A program made the translations under genes and the position numbers. The notes under the pieces were generated by a model that had not been told where the DNA came from, did not search any database, and was given only the letters and a program-made list of their open reading frames with translations. This document shows, one piece after another, positions 1 to 8,834 of a stretch of 64,000 nucleotides of DNA (within the stretch, counting starts at the first letter, position 1; the number at the start of each line of letters is the position of its first letter). The DNA comes from Candidatus Thiodiazotropha sp. (ex Codakia rugifera) (lineage in GTDB: Bacteria; Pseudomonadota; Gammaproteobacteria; Chromatiales; Chromatiaceae), in assembly GCA_025656675.1 (NCBI GenBank), contig JAHXHN010000005.1, forward strand, positions 62,001-126,000, given 5' to 3'.

Positions 1-532
1 GATGGAAGCGTTTGATACCCTGTTCGAAGACAGTATTACTGGTGACAACATCACGATCGCTATCGCAGCATTCGAACGCTCGTTGGTGACAGTCAATTCC
101 CGATTTGATCGTTGGCTTCAGGGGGAACGGGGTGCGCTTACGGAAAAGGAGCTTCGTGGTTATCGTCTGTTTAAGAGCTACGGCTGTATCAGTTGCCACC
201 AGGGTGTGAACGTAGGTGGCAACATGTATGGTTTTATGGGTGCAATGGGTGATTATTTCGAAGAGCGGGATAGTGAAATCACCGAGGCGGATCTTGGACG
301 ATACAATGTCACACGACGGATTGAGGACAAACACTACTTCAAAGTACCCAGTCTACGTCTGGCAGCCATTAATCCTCCCTATTTTCATGATGGTTCAGCA
401 TCGACTCTAGATGAGGCCGTACGGATCATGGGTCGCTATCAATTGGGGCGGGAAATTCCAGAAGGGGATATTAAGGATATAGTTGCGTTCCTTTTCAGTC
501 TGGTTGGCGAGCATATCAGGTTGAAACCATGA
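1..532 (+). CDS. Diheme cytochrome c peroxidase / MauG-like protein, C-terminal part
   Basis: Only the last 176 codons are inside the window; the gene begins upstream. The fragment holds one c-type heme attachment motif, CISCH, at residues 62-66 of the fragment. It ends with FHDGSASTLDEAV followed by a helical segment ending IVAFLFSL, the usual C-terminus of the bacterial cytochrome c peroxidase family (periplasmic, two hemes, reduces H2O2 or related substrates using cytochrome c). The N-terminal heme domain and any signal peptide lie outside. The stop overlaps the start of the next gene (ATGA), so the two are probably co-transcribed. A MauG-like oxidase of the same fold cannot be excluded. 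Confidence 0.85.
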   Translation, partial: MEAFDTLFEDSITGDNITIAIAAFERSLVTVNSRFDRWLQGERGALTEKELRGYRLFKSYGCISCHQGVNVGGNMYGFMGAMGDYFEERDSEITEADLGRYNVTRRIEDKHYFKVPSLRLAAINPPYFHDGSASTLDEAVRIMGRYQLGREIPEGDIKDIVAFLFSLVGEHIRLKP

Positions 533-3500
533 AAATGCTCAAGACCTTTGGCTCCAAACGTAGCTTACTGCTGCTTTCACTCGGTGTAGCGGTTATTCTG
601 TTACTGACTGTGTTTTGGGATGATGAAACCCAGAATTATGCTGAGTTGTCTCACCATCTGCTTGAACTAAAGGAGATGGATGCACGTCTTGATCGTGACG
701 TATTCAGAATAACTTCATTTTTATTGGTCCAGTACGATCCACTGGTACAAACCAGTCATCGTCTCAGAGAGCTGAAGGAGAAGATCAATAAAAAAGTAAG
801 TCTCAGTAATAGGGTTTTAAGTGACCTTTTTAAAACCTACTGGGAAGGCATGGATGAGAAGCTGGATATCCTTGAAAGGATAAAATTCCAGGCTGCGGTT
901 GTCCGTAATGGTATTCATTACCTTCCAATCGCAGCACAAGAGTTGAAGGCGGTTGATCCCAATGCCTATCGGGCCATCCTTGAGCTACTAAACTCCCTCT
1001 ACACTTATGATCTCTTTTATACCGATTCTCTGTTAGAGGATATCAACAGCACACTCAAACAGCTGAAAAAACGTAGCCCCTCTTCTTCAGTAAGTCAACA
1101 GAAGCTTGAACATGTATTGTTTCATGTTGACTCCAATCTTGAAAAGCTGATGGAGCTCGGGGCATTAAAAACACGCTACTTAGCTATTCCCAGTCTGGAG
1201 TATTTTGAAGAGATTCACTCAAAGCATGAACAGGTCCGTGTTACAGAAACAACAAAAAAGAGACGCCTGATCATCATCCTCTCTGTGGTTGTTTTTGTAT
1301 TGTTGCTGGGTCTTTGGCAACTTATTCGCAGCCTGCAGAAGGCTCACCAGGAAGTTAATCGTGCATGGTATCGTCTCCATGATGCGGTTGATAATTTGTC
1401 AGAGGCGTTTGCCCTGTTTGATGCGGAGGGTCGGTTGGTATTACACAATCGGCGTTTTGGAGAGTTCTATCCCTGGTTGAAGGACTGGATCATTGAGGGT
1501 GTGAATGTCAGTGCGTTGCAATCCGTAACCGGTAGTCGCATTCAGAATCTGAGTCTGGAGGGTGATGCAGTTTTTGGTACTACCCCAATGGGTCAATACC
1601 TGGAGCAGGTCGATAATGGTGCATGGTATCTGGCGAGTAATAACCTTACCAATGAGGGTGGCATAGTCTGCGTCAGGAGTGATATTACCGAGTCAAAGCA
1701 GGCAGAAGTCGATCTGCGGAAACTGGGTCGGGTATTGGAGCAGAGTCCGGCGTCAGTAATGATCACCAATACAAAAGGTGAGATTGAATATGTTAATCCT
1801 CGTTTTGAACGGGTTTCCGGCTATTCCGCTGCTGAGGTCGTAGGAAAGAATCCGCGTATCCTGAAAAGTGGTGATAAAACAAAGGAAGAGTATGCAGAGA
1901 TGTGGAGTGCGTTGCTGGCGGGTAAAGAGTGGCGAGGCATATTCCATAATAAGCGAAAGGACGGCTCTATCTATTGGGAATCAGCATCAATTTCCCCACT
2001 GCGTGATGACAGAGGGCAGATTACCCACTTTATCGCTGTCAAAGAGGATGTAACGGCACAAAAGCGGGCTGAAGATCAATTGCGTATGAATGCAACGGTC
2101 TTCGAAACGACGGCTGAAGGTATCATGGTGACTGATGCGGATAACATGATCAAGACCGTCAACCCAGCATTTAGTCGCATTACAGGTTATCCAGCTGAGG
2201 AGGCCATCGGACATTCACCTAGCATGCTGAGTTCAGGAAGACACGATAATGAATTCTATGAGGCACTGTGGGACTCTGTGTTGCAAAAGAAGTATTGGAC
2301 TGGTGAGATCTGGAATCGGCGCAAGGATGGTAGTGTTTTTCCAGAATGGTTGTCGATTGCTGCAATTCCGGGTGAAGATGGTGTTGCTAAAGAGTATGTG
2401 GCGGTCTTTTCAGATATCACAAAGCATAAGCAGGATGAAGAGCAGATCCGCTATCAAGCCAACTATGATGCCTTGACTGGATTGCCAAATCGCTCACTAC
2501 TGTCAGATCGGCTTGTACAGGCGATCGGTTCTGCACATCGAGAAAAATGGAAACTTGCAATACTGTTCATCGATCTTGATCAATTCAAGATGGTCAATGA
2601 TACTTTTGGCCATGTAGTGGGTGACGAGTTGTTGCAGCAGGTAGCGACTCGAATTGGTGAGTGTACACGAGAGTCGGATACTGTGGCCCGATTCGGCGGC
2701 GATGAGTTCATTATCCTTCTGCAGGATGTCAGTGACATGGACGCAGTAGCTAACATTGCAACCAAGGTGATCAAAAAAATAACCCAGGTATTTACCTTGT
2801 ATGAGCGTGAGATCTATATTGGTGCAAGTGTCGGTATCACCATCTTTCCAGACGATGCAGCCAATGCCGATTCCCTGTTAAGAAATGCAGATATGGCGAT
2901 GTATCAGGCTAAAGGTCGAGGTAGAAACAGTTATCAATTCTTCACTGCGTCAATGCAACAACGGACACTGGAACGCCAGCAACTTGAATTGGACCTGAGA
3001 CTGGCGATTGAACGCGGAGAGTTGGAGATTTACTACCAACCTGTGATGGATGCCAATCACGATAGAGTGATCAGTGTTGAGGCTCTATTGCGATGGAATC
3101 ACCCACACCGAGGAATTGTTTCACCTACTGTTTTTATACCGCTCGCAGAAGATAGCGGCCTGATTGGCCCGATAGGTGAGTGGGTGATTAAGGGGGCTTG
3201 CAAGCAATTAAGTCAATGGCAAAATAGTGGTTATCATGATTTGAAACTGGCAGTTAATCTCTCAAGCCGCCAGCGGGAACTTGGGCTGGAAGCCAGCTAT
3301 CTGAAGCAGATATTGGATGACAACAGACTCTCTCCAGATGCACTTAACTTGGAGATGACGGAAAGCCTTTTGATGCGGGATACCGATGAGGCGATCACAT
3401 GGCTAGCAAGCTTCAAAGCGCTTGGTGTGAATCTGTCTGTGGATGATTTCGGAACAGGTTATTCATCGTTGAGTTATTTGAAGCGGTTTCCAGTGGATGT

Positions 3501-3759
3501 ACTCAAAATCGATCGTTCATTCGTCTCAGATCTGCCCTCGAATAGCGAGGATGCATCATTGGTTAAGACCATCGTGGCGATGGCAGGCAGTTTGAACCTT
3601 GGGCTGATTGCAGAAGGGGTAGAGACTGAAGAACAGGCAGATTTTCTTGTGGGTATCGGCTGCTACAATCTGCAGGGTTTCTACTATGCCAAACCCATGA
3701 CCGCCGCCAGTATGACAAGCTGGCTTAGCAGCGGTTTTCAAGAGACAGGTACTACCTGA
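529..3759 (+). CDS. Membrane PAS-GGDEF-EAL cyclic-di-GMP signalling protein
   Basis: This 1076-residue protein makes and/or degrades cyclic di-GMP at the inner membrane. One membrane segment lies near residues 11-28 and a second near 245-266; they bracket a mostly helical, presumably periplasmic sensor region. Three PAS-type modules follow (about 280-395, 400-520 and 525-645). The GGDEF domain has an intact active-site motif GGDEF at 723-727. The EAL domain has EALLRW at 851 and DDFGTG near 972. Both catalytic signatures look intact, so it may be bifunctional or one domain may regulate the other. It overlaps the upstream peroxidase gene by 4 bp, so it may sense a redox or peroxide-linked cue; that link is inference. 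Confidence 0.93.
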   Translation: MKMLKTFGSKRSLLLLSLGVAVILLLTVFWDDETQNYAELSHHLLELKEMDARLDRDVFRITSFLLVQYDPLVQTSHRLRELKEKINKKVSLSNRVLSDLFKTYWEGMDEKLDILERIKFQAAVVRNGIHYLPIAAQELKAVDPNAYRAILELLNSLYTYDLFYTDSLLEDINSTLKQLKKRSPSSSVSQQKLEHVLFHVDSNLEKLMELGALKTRYLAIPSLEYFEEIHSKHEQVRVTETTKKRRLIIILSVVVFVLLLGLWQLIRSLQKAHQEVNRAWYRLHDAVDNLSEAFALFDAEGRLVLHNRRFGEFYPWLKDWIIEGVNVSALQSVTGSRIQNLSLEGDAVFGTTPMGQYLEQVDNGAWYLASNNLTNEGGIVCVRSDITESKQAEVDLRKLGRVLEQSPASVMITNTKGEIEYVNPRFERVSGYSAAEVVGKNPRILKSGDKTKEEYAEMWSALLAGKEWRGIFHNKRKDGSIYWESASISPLRDDRGQITHFIAVKEDVTAQKRAEDQLRMNATVFETTAEGIMVTDADNMIKTVNPAFSRITGYPAEEAIGHSPSMLSSGRHDNEFYEALWDSVLQKKYWTGEIWNRRKDGSVFPEWLSIAAIPGEDGVAKEYVAVFSDITKHKQDEEQIRYQANYDALTGLPNRSLLSDRLVQAIGSAHREKWKLAILFIDLDQFKMVNDTFGHVVGDELLQQVATRIGECTRESDTVARFGGDEFIILLQDVSDMDAVANIATKVIKKITQVFTLYEREIYIGASVGITIFPDDAANADSLLRNADMAMYQAKGRGRNSYQFFTASMQQRTLERQQLELDLRLAIERGELEIYYQPVMDANHDRVISVEALLRWNHPHRGIVSPTVFIPLAEDSGLIGPIGEWVIKGACKQLSQWQNSGYHDLKLAVNLSSRQRELGLEASYLKQILDDNRLSPDALNLEMTESLLMRDTDEAITWLASFKALGVNLSVDDFGTGYSSLSYLKRFPVDVLKIDRSFVSDLPSNSEDASLVKTIVAMAGSLNLGLIAEGVETEEQADFLVGIGCYNLQGFYYAKPMTAASMTSWLSSGFQETGTT

Positions 3760-3939
3760 CCCTACCGGATTAATATTAACCCGGCATCCATCATATATTC
3801 AGTATGACTGGTCAATCTGTATTGTTCGTCTACGCTCTATAAAGCAGAAATGCTATAAAGGGTTAGAATAGTGGCAATGACCAGGCATTTGGCTGCCATT
3901 GGAACACAATCTGAAACAACAACTGATTGAGGAGCATGC

Positions 3940-5667
3940 ATGAGTGGCATCGTTGAGATTACCCTTCCCGATATAGGAGATTTTGACCAGGTTGATATCA
4001 TTGAGATTTTGGTGGCTCCTGGAGACAAGGTTGAAGCGGAAGATTCCATCATCACATTGGAGAGTGACAAGGCCACCATGGATATCCCTTCACCGCACAC
4101 AGGTGTTGTCAAGGCATTACAAGTCAAGGTTGGCGACAAGATCTCAATGGGTGCTCCGATACTCGCGATAGAACTGGCCAAAGGGGCTTCAGCGAATGAA
4201 AAGCCATCCCCTACCAAGGCACCAGTTTCAGAAGCGGTCAAGGGGAGTGCAGACAAGCAGGCGGATGTGGTTGTGTTGGGCGCCGGACCGGGTGGTTATA
4301 CCGCTGCGTTCAGGGCCGCAGACCTTGGTAAGCGTGTCATTTTGATCGAACGTTACGGTGCATTGGGTGGGGTCTGTCTGAATGTGGGTTGTATCCCTTC
4401 CAAGGCACTATTGCATGCAGCGGATGTGATCAATGAAGCAGCCGAAATGGTCGATATGGGCATCAGTTTTGGTAAGCCTAAGATTGATCTCGGTAAATTG
4501 CGAGGCGGAAAAGATAAGGTTGTGAAACGCTTGACTGGCGGTTTGAAGCAGTTGGCCAAGCAACGCAAGATTGAGGTGATCCACGGTGTTGCCCGTTTTG
4601 AATCACCCAATCGTATTGCTGTTAATTCTACTGAGGGTAGCCTGTCCATTGCTTTTACTGATGCCATCATTGCCTGCGGTTCCAGTCCTGTGCAGATGCC
4701 CGGTTTTCCTAATGATGATCCACGCCTGATCGATTCCACCGGAGCCTTGGCACTTGAGGATGTCCCAAAGCGTATGCTGGTTGTGGGAGGGGGCATCATT
4801 GGACTGGAAATGGCCACGGTATACGGTACCTTGGGTAGCGCGATAGATGTTGTGGAACTGCAGGAGAATTTGATCCCCGGTTGTGATCCCGATCTGGTTC
4901 GTCCATTACAAAAACGTATCTCCAAACGTTATCAACAGATCATGCTGGGTACCAAGGTTACAGATATCCAGGCCCTTAAAAGCGGATTGAAAGTGACTTT
5001 TGAGGGTAAGCAGGCACCGGATAAACCACAGATATACGATCGCGTGCTAGTGGCTGTAGGGCGTATTCCCAATGGTAAGAAGATCAATGCAGAGGCAGCC
5101 GGTGTGGCAGTCGACGAGCGGGGTTTCATTGCCGTGGATCAGCATATGCGTACCAATGTGCCGAATATCTATGCCATCGGCGATGTTGTCGGACAACCCA
5201 TGCTTGCGCACAAGGCTACCCATGAAGCAAAAGTGGCTGCTGAAGTCATTGCCGGATTACCGGCCAGTTTTGATCCAATGACTATCCCTTCAGTGGCCTA
5301 TACAGATCCTGAAGTGGCGTGGATGGGTCTAACTGAGACCGATGCCAAGGCTCAGGGTTTAGCTTATGAGAAGGGCGCATTCCCATGGGCTGCCAGTGGG
5401 CGGGCACTTGGGATCGGCCGAGACGAAGGCATGACAAAGTTACTTTTCGATCCAGATACAAAACGCATTCTTGGTGCGGGTATCGTTGGACCCAATGCAG
5501 GGGAGTTGATTGGTGAGACAGTATTGGCACTGGAGATGGGGGCTGATGCTGAGGATATTGGTTTGACTATCCATCCTCATCCAACCCTGAATGAGACCAT
5601 CTGTTTTGCAGCCGAGATGGCCGAGGGCAGTATCACAGACCTACTGCCAGCCAAGAAGAGAAAATAA
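3940..5667 (+). CDS. lpd: Dihydrolipoamide dehydrogenase with N-terminal lipoyl domain (E3)
   Basis: E3 reoxidises dihydrolipoamide in 2-oxoacid dehydrogenase complexes, using FAD and NAD+. Residues 1-80 form a lipoyl domain with lipoylation site ESDKATMD (K44). A short linker then leads into the flavoprotein: the FAD fingerprint GAGPGGYTAAFRA, the redox disulfide GGVCLNVGC (C146/C151), the NAD-binding GGGIIGLEMA, and the C-terminal HPTLNE with catalytic H547 and E552. At 575 residues it matches lipoyl-bearing E3 forms, which are normally encoded beside pyruvate dehydrogenase genes. Here no aceE or aceF is adjacent, and sucAB lies about 33 kb away without its own lpd. A clear ribosome site (GAGGAG) precedes the ATG. 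Confidence 0.96.
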   Translation: MSGIVEITLPDIGDFDQVDIIEILVAPGDKVEAEDSIITLESDKATMDIPSPHTGVVKALQVKVGDKISMGAPILAIELAKGASANEKPSPTKAPVSEAVKGSADKQADVVVLGAGPGGYTAAFRAADLGKRVILIERYGALGGVCLNVGCIPSKALLHAADVINEAAEMVDMGISFGKPKIDLGKLRGGKDKVVKRLTGGLKQLAKQRKIEVIHGVARFESPNRIAVNSTEGSLSIAFTDAIIACGSSPVQMPGFPNDDPRLIDSTGALALEDVPKRMLVVGGGIIGLEMATVYGTLGSAIDVVELQENLIPGCDPDLVRPLQKRISKRYQQIMLGTKVTDIQALKSGLKVTFEGKQAPDKPQIYDRVLVAVGRIPNGKKINAEAAGVAVDERGFIAVDQHMRTNVPNIYAIGDVVGQPMLAHKATHEAKVAAEVIAGLPASFDPMTIPSVAYTDPEVAWMGLTETDAKAQGLAYEKGAFPWAASGRALGIGRDEGMTKLLFDPDTKRILGAGIVGPNAGELIGETVLALEMGADAEDIGLTIHPHPTLNETICFAAEMAEGSITDLLPAKKRK

Positions 5668-5687
5668 AAACGCTATGATGGTCTGGC

Positions 5688-6899
5688 TTGGATAAGATCA
5701 CCACTGAAGTACGTGCGTTTTACGAGGCCTATCCTTATCCACCAGAAGGTCAGGTGGATTGTGATGGCTATCATGGATCGCTGCTACTCAGTTACCTGCA
5801 ACGCAGCGCTGGTAAATTGACACGTTTACAATTGTTGGAAGCTGGTTGTGGGCGTGGTGTGAACCTACAGGCTATGGCAGGTAGACAGACTGAAGTTGAT
5901 TTTACCGGTATCGATATCAACCGTATTGCGGTTCAGGAAGCCGCTCAGCGAAGTAAAAGGCTTGGTCTGGTAAATCTGCAATTTTTATTGGCGGATCTTC
6001 TCGACAGGCAGAGCCTGCCCGGCGTTAGTGGTGGTTATGACATCATCCTATCGTATGGGGTGCTTCACCACTTGAGCGACCCCTTACAGGGATTGCAGCA
6101 TCTTACAGATCTGCTTGCTTCAGATGGTGTTATTGCTTTGATGCTGGATGGCAGCTATGGCAGGCAACCATTGGATCGCTATCTGCAGGCTTTGGATCTA
6201 ATTCAGCCCATGAGTCAGTCGGGTAGTGATCGATTGCCTCTGGCGAGGGCGCTTGCCCATGCGGCCGAAGAGCAACTGTTCAAGGGCAATTATTGGCAGG
6301 GTACTTCCCATGTTGACAAGATAGAGTTTGCCGATCGTTGTCTGCATGTTCATCAAACCAGCTATGACTTAACCGCGCTATGGCAACTACTCGATTCGGC
6401 AGGTTTGCGTTTTATTCGATGGCTGGAACCGAACGACTGGTCATTGCACAGCATCATCGATGATCAAGATCTGTTGAACCGGCTTGAACTATTAGATGAA
6501 TTCAACCGATATCAACTGATAGAGCGTCTTACCTACCGACCCAAGCTGACCCTGTTGGCCGCTCATCAGGGAAGTATTCCGCGAAGTCCGTTATTAACTA
6601 ACCAGATTGCATCGAGTCAGTTTGCCCTTAACCCTCAACTGCACTTGAATAGGCATGAAGAAAACGGTTTGACCTGTACCTTGAGGCGACGACACATTGA
6701 TATAAACCATAATCCCTGTTGTCAGAATATATTGCAGAAGGCAGCGCAACTTCCGCTAGGTTTTACAGGACAGAAGATGATCGACATGTTGATAAAACAG
6801 GATTTTGAAACACAGCAGATCCTACAAGGTATTCAGGAACTGGTTGAGAATGAACTTTTGTATCGCCCACATCCTGAACATGGCAACGCACATCAGTAA
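5688..6899 (+). CDS. Class I SAM-dependent methyltransferase (YPYP type)
   Basis: The 403-residue protein begins near FYEAYPYPPEG, a signature shared by a group of class I methyltransferases. Motif I is LLEAGCGRGVNLQ, and the nucleotide site continues with FTGIDIN and the LSYGVLHHL motif. The second half has no domain I recognise. The start is TTG at 5688, because a stop codon in this frame lies 9 bp upstream and no ATG is available. The gap from lpd is 20 bp, and the stop overlaps the next gene's ATG (TAATG), so it sits in an lpd-methyltransferase-esterase run. The substrate is unknown. Confidence 0.78.
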   Translation: MDKITTEVRAFYEAYPYPPEGQVDCDGYHGSLLLSYLQRSAGKLTRLQLLEAGCGRGVNLQAMAGRQTEVDFTGIDINRIAVQEAAQRSKRLGLVNLQFLLADLLDRQSLPGVSGGYDIILSYGVLHHLSDPLQGLQHLTDLLASDGVIALMLDGSYGRQPLDRYLQALDLIQPMSQSGSDRLPLARALAHAAEEQLFKGNYWQGTSHVDKIEFADRCLHVHQTSYDLTALWQLLDSAGLRFIRWLEPNDWSLHSIIDDQDLLNRLELLDEFNRYQLIERLTYRPKLTLLAAHQGSIPRSPLLTNQIASSQFALNPQLHLNRHEENGLTCTLRRRHIDINHNPCCQNILQKAAQLPLGFTGQKMIDMLIKQDFETQQILQGIQELVENELLYRPHPEHGNAHQ

Positions 6900-7684
6900 T
6901 GGCTGATCAAACGCAACCACTCTACTACCGTGAATTTGGGAATAGCGAAATGCCCAAGCTGTGTCTGTTGCATGGGCTATTTGGCTCATCCAACAATTGG
7001 CTGGGTATCATCAAACACTTACAGGATATGTTCCATATACTGGTTCCTGACCTACGTAACCATGGGCGGTCCCCACATCATGATTTAATGGATTTCACAC
7101 TGATGGGGGAGGATCTGCTGGGATTGTTCGACCGGCTGGATTTAGACAGCGTCCACCTTCTTGGACACAGTATGGGAGGGAAGACGGCCATGTGGTTGGC
7201 GTTGCAGTATCCTGAGCGTATTAACAAGTTAATCGTGGCGGATACGGCCCCGGTGGCCTATGACAATCGCTTCGGATCTATCTTTCAGGGATTGAATGCT
7301 TTATCACTGGATCAACTTCAGAGCCGTGAAGCTGCAGATCAGATGCTTTCCAGGTGGATAAAAGAGCGGGTTGTACGCCAATATCTGTTGCAAAATCTCC
7401 TGAAGCAGCCAGGTGGCTGGTCGTGGCGATTCAACCTGTCTGGATTGGAGACGGCAATGCCCGCTTTGTTGGGATTTCCCAAGGTAGAGGAAAAAGCCTT
7501 TGCCGGAGACGTCCTCTTTATTCATGGAGAGAAATCAGATTATGTAACCAGGGCCTATCATGAGAAAATGGGTCAACTCTTTCCTCACTATCGACAGCGA
7601 CTGCTGCACAATGCAGGCCATTGGCTCTATGCGGAGCAGCCTGAGCCCTTTGCGCAAGCTGTGCTGGCTTTTCTGAAATCATAA
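6899..7684 (+). CDS. Alpha/beta-hydrolase esterase, YbfF-like
   Basis: This 261-residue cytoplasmic serine hydrolase has the oxyanion region LLHGLFGSSNNW, the nucleophile elbow GHSMGG, and a C-terminal NAGHWLYAEQP supplying the catalytic histidine. Length and motifs match the YbfF esterase group, which acts on short acyl esters and acyl-CoA thioesters in vitro. It is translationally coupled to the methyltransferase upstream by a one-base overlap. The physiological substrate is not evident. Confidence 0.85.
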   Translation: MADQTQPLYYREFGNSEMPKLCLLHGLFGSSNNWLGIIKHLQDMFHILVPDLRNHGRSPHHDLMDFTLMGEDLLGLFDRLDLDSVHLLGHSMGGKTAMWLALQYPERINKLIVADTAPVAYDNRFGSIFQGLNALSLDQLQSREAADQMLSRWIKERVVRQYLLQNLLKQPGGWSWRFNLSGLETAMPALLGFPKVEEKAFAGDVLFIHGEKSDYVTRAYHEKMGQLFPHYRQRLLHNAGHWLYAEQPEPFAQAVLAFLKS

Positions 7685-7697
7685 TATAGGTGGTGCT

Positions 7698-8651
7698 ATG
7701 AATAAGTTCATCGGTCTGTTTCTATTGCTGTTTGTACCACTGCTCGGTATCGCGGCAGAACAGCGTTTCATCAGTATTGGTACAGGTGGTCTGACGGGTG
7801 TCTATTACCCAACGGGTGGTGCTATTTGCCGATTACTTAATAAAGGCAGAAAAGAGCATGGTATTCGCTGCTCAGTCGAGTCGACAGGAGGCTCTATCTT
7901 TAATCTCAATACTATTGCCAATGGTGAGCTCGATTTTGGTGTTGCTCAATCTGACTGGCAATATCATGCCTTTCAGGGAAGTTCCAAGTTCAGTCAGCAG
8001 GGGCCAAACAAATCACTACGTGCAGTGTTTTCGATCCATAGTGAGCCGTTTACCGTAATGGCAAGAGATGACAGCGGTATCAAAGTGTTCACTGACCTAA
8101 AAGGAAAGCGGGTAAATATCGGTAATCCAGGCTCTGGACAGCGTGGCACCATGGAAGTGATGATGACAAAGTTTAACTGGCGCAAAGATGATTTCAAACT
8201 GGCCTCGGAGTTGAAGGCGACAGAACAGGCAAGAGCGCTGTGTGATAATAAAATTGACGCCATGATCTATACAGTGGGCCATCCAAATGCCTCGATAAAA
8301 GAGGCAGCAACTGCTTGCGATACCCATTTGGTACCGGTGGCAGGTGAAATTGTCGATCGGTTAATTACTGAAAATTCATACTATGCTCCAGCTGTCATAC
8401 CTGAAGGAATGTATCGTGGCAGTGAAAATCCCACCGCAACTTTCGGTGTTAAGGCGACACTGGTGACCTCTACGACAGTGGATGAGGAGATTGTCTACCA
8501 GATGGTCAAGGCGGTATTTGAAAACCTGGCACTATTCAGGAAACTCCATCCCGCATTTTCCCATCTGCAATCAGCAGATATGCTGAAGGGTAATTCAGCA
8601 CCTTTTCATGCAGGGGCATTGCGTTACTACAAAGAGAAAGGGTGGCTATAA
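7698..8651 (+). CDS. TAXI-family TRAP transporter substrate-binding protein
   Basis: A 317-residue periplasmic binding protein. An N-terminal signal peptide (FIGLFLLLFVPLLGIAAE) is followed by FISIGTGGLTGVYYPTGG, the hallmark opening of the TAXI (TRAP-associated extracytoplasmic immunogenic) family. A second family motif, SDWQYHAFQG, follows. It would deliver an organic-acid-type ligand to the fused permease encoded 183 bp downstream. It starts 13 bp after the esterase gene with ribosome site GGTGG. The ligand cannot be read from the sequence. Confidence 0.92.
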   Translation: MNKFIGLFLLLFVPLLGIAAEQRFISIGTGGLTGVYYPTGGAICRLLNKGRKEHGIRCSVESTGGSIFNLNTIANGELDFGVAQSDWQYHAFQGSSKFSQQGPNKSLRAVFSIHSEPFTVMARDDSGIKVFTDLKGKRVNIGNPGSGQRGTMEVMMTKFNWRKDDFKLASELKATEQARALCDNKIDAMIYTVGHPNASIKEAATACDTHLVPVAGEIVDRLITENSYYAPAVIPEGMYRGSENPTATFGVKATLVTSTTVDEEIVYQMVKAVFENLALFRKLHPAFSHLQSADMLKGNSAPFHAGALRYYKEKGWL

Positions 8652-8834
8652 CGCTTTCTGCTGTAGGCTACGCCCCTGCCATGCATTGAGCCAGTCTGAT
8701 AACAGAAGAGTAGTGACTAGCGTTGTGTGTTGTACCAATGAGGTGTGGACCTTTATACAGACAAATGGTGCGGCAGCGTCACACGGTTTTGGGTTTTTGA
8801 TTCGGGGAGTTCTCTGTTCATTGAGAAATGTTAA

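Noticed and set aside
3837-4256. 139-codon reverse-strand frame over the lpd lipoyl domain
   Set aside because: It lies antisense to a well-conserved coding region and has serine/leucine-rich shadow composition with no family motifs.
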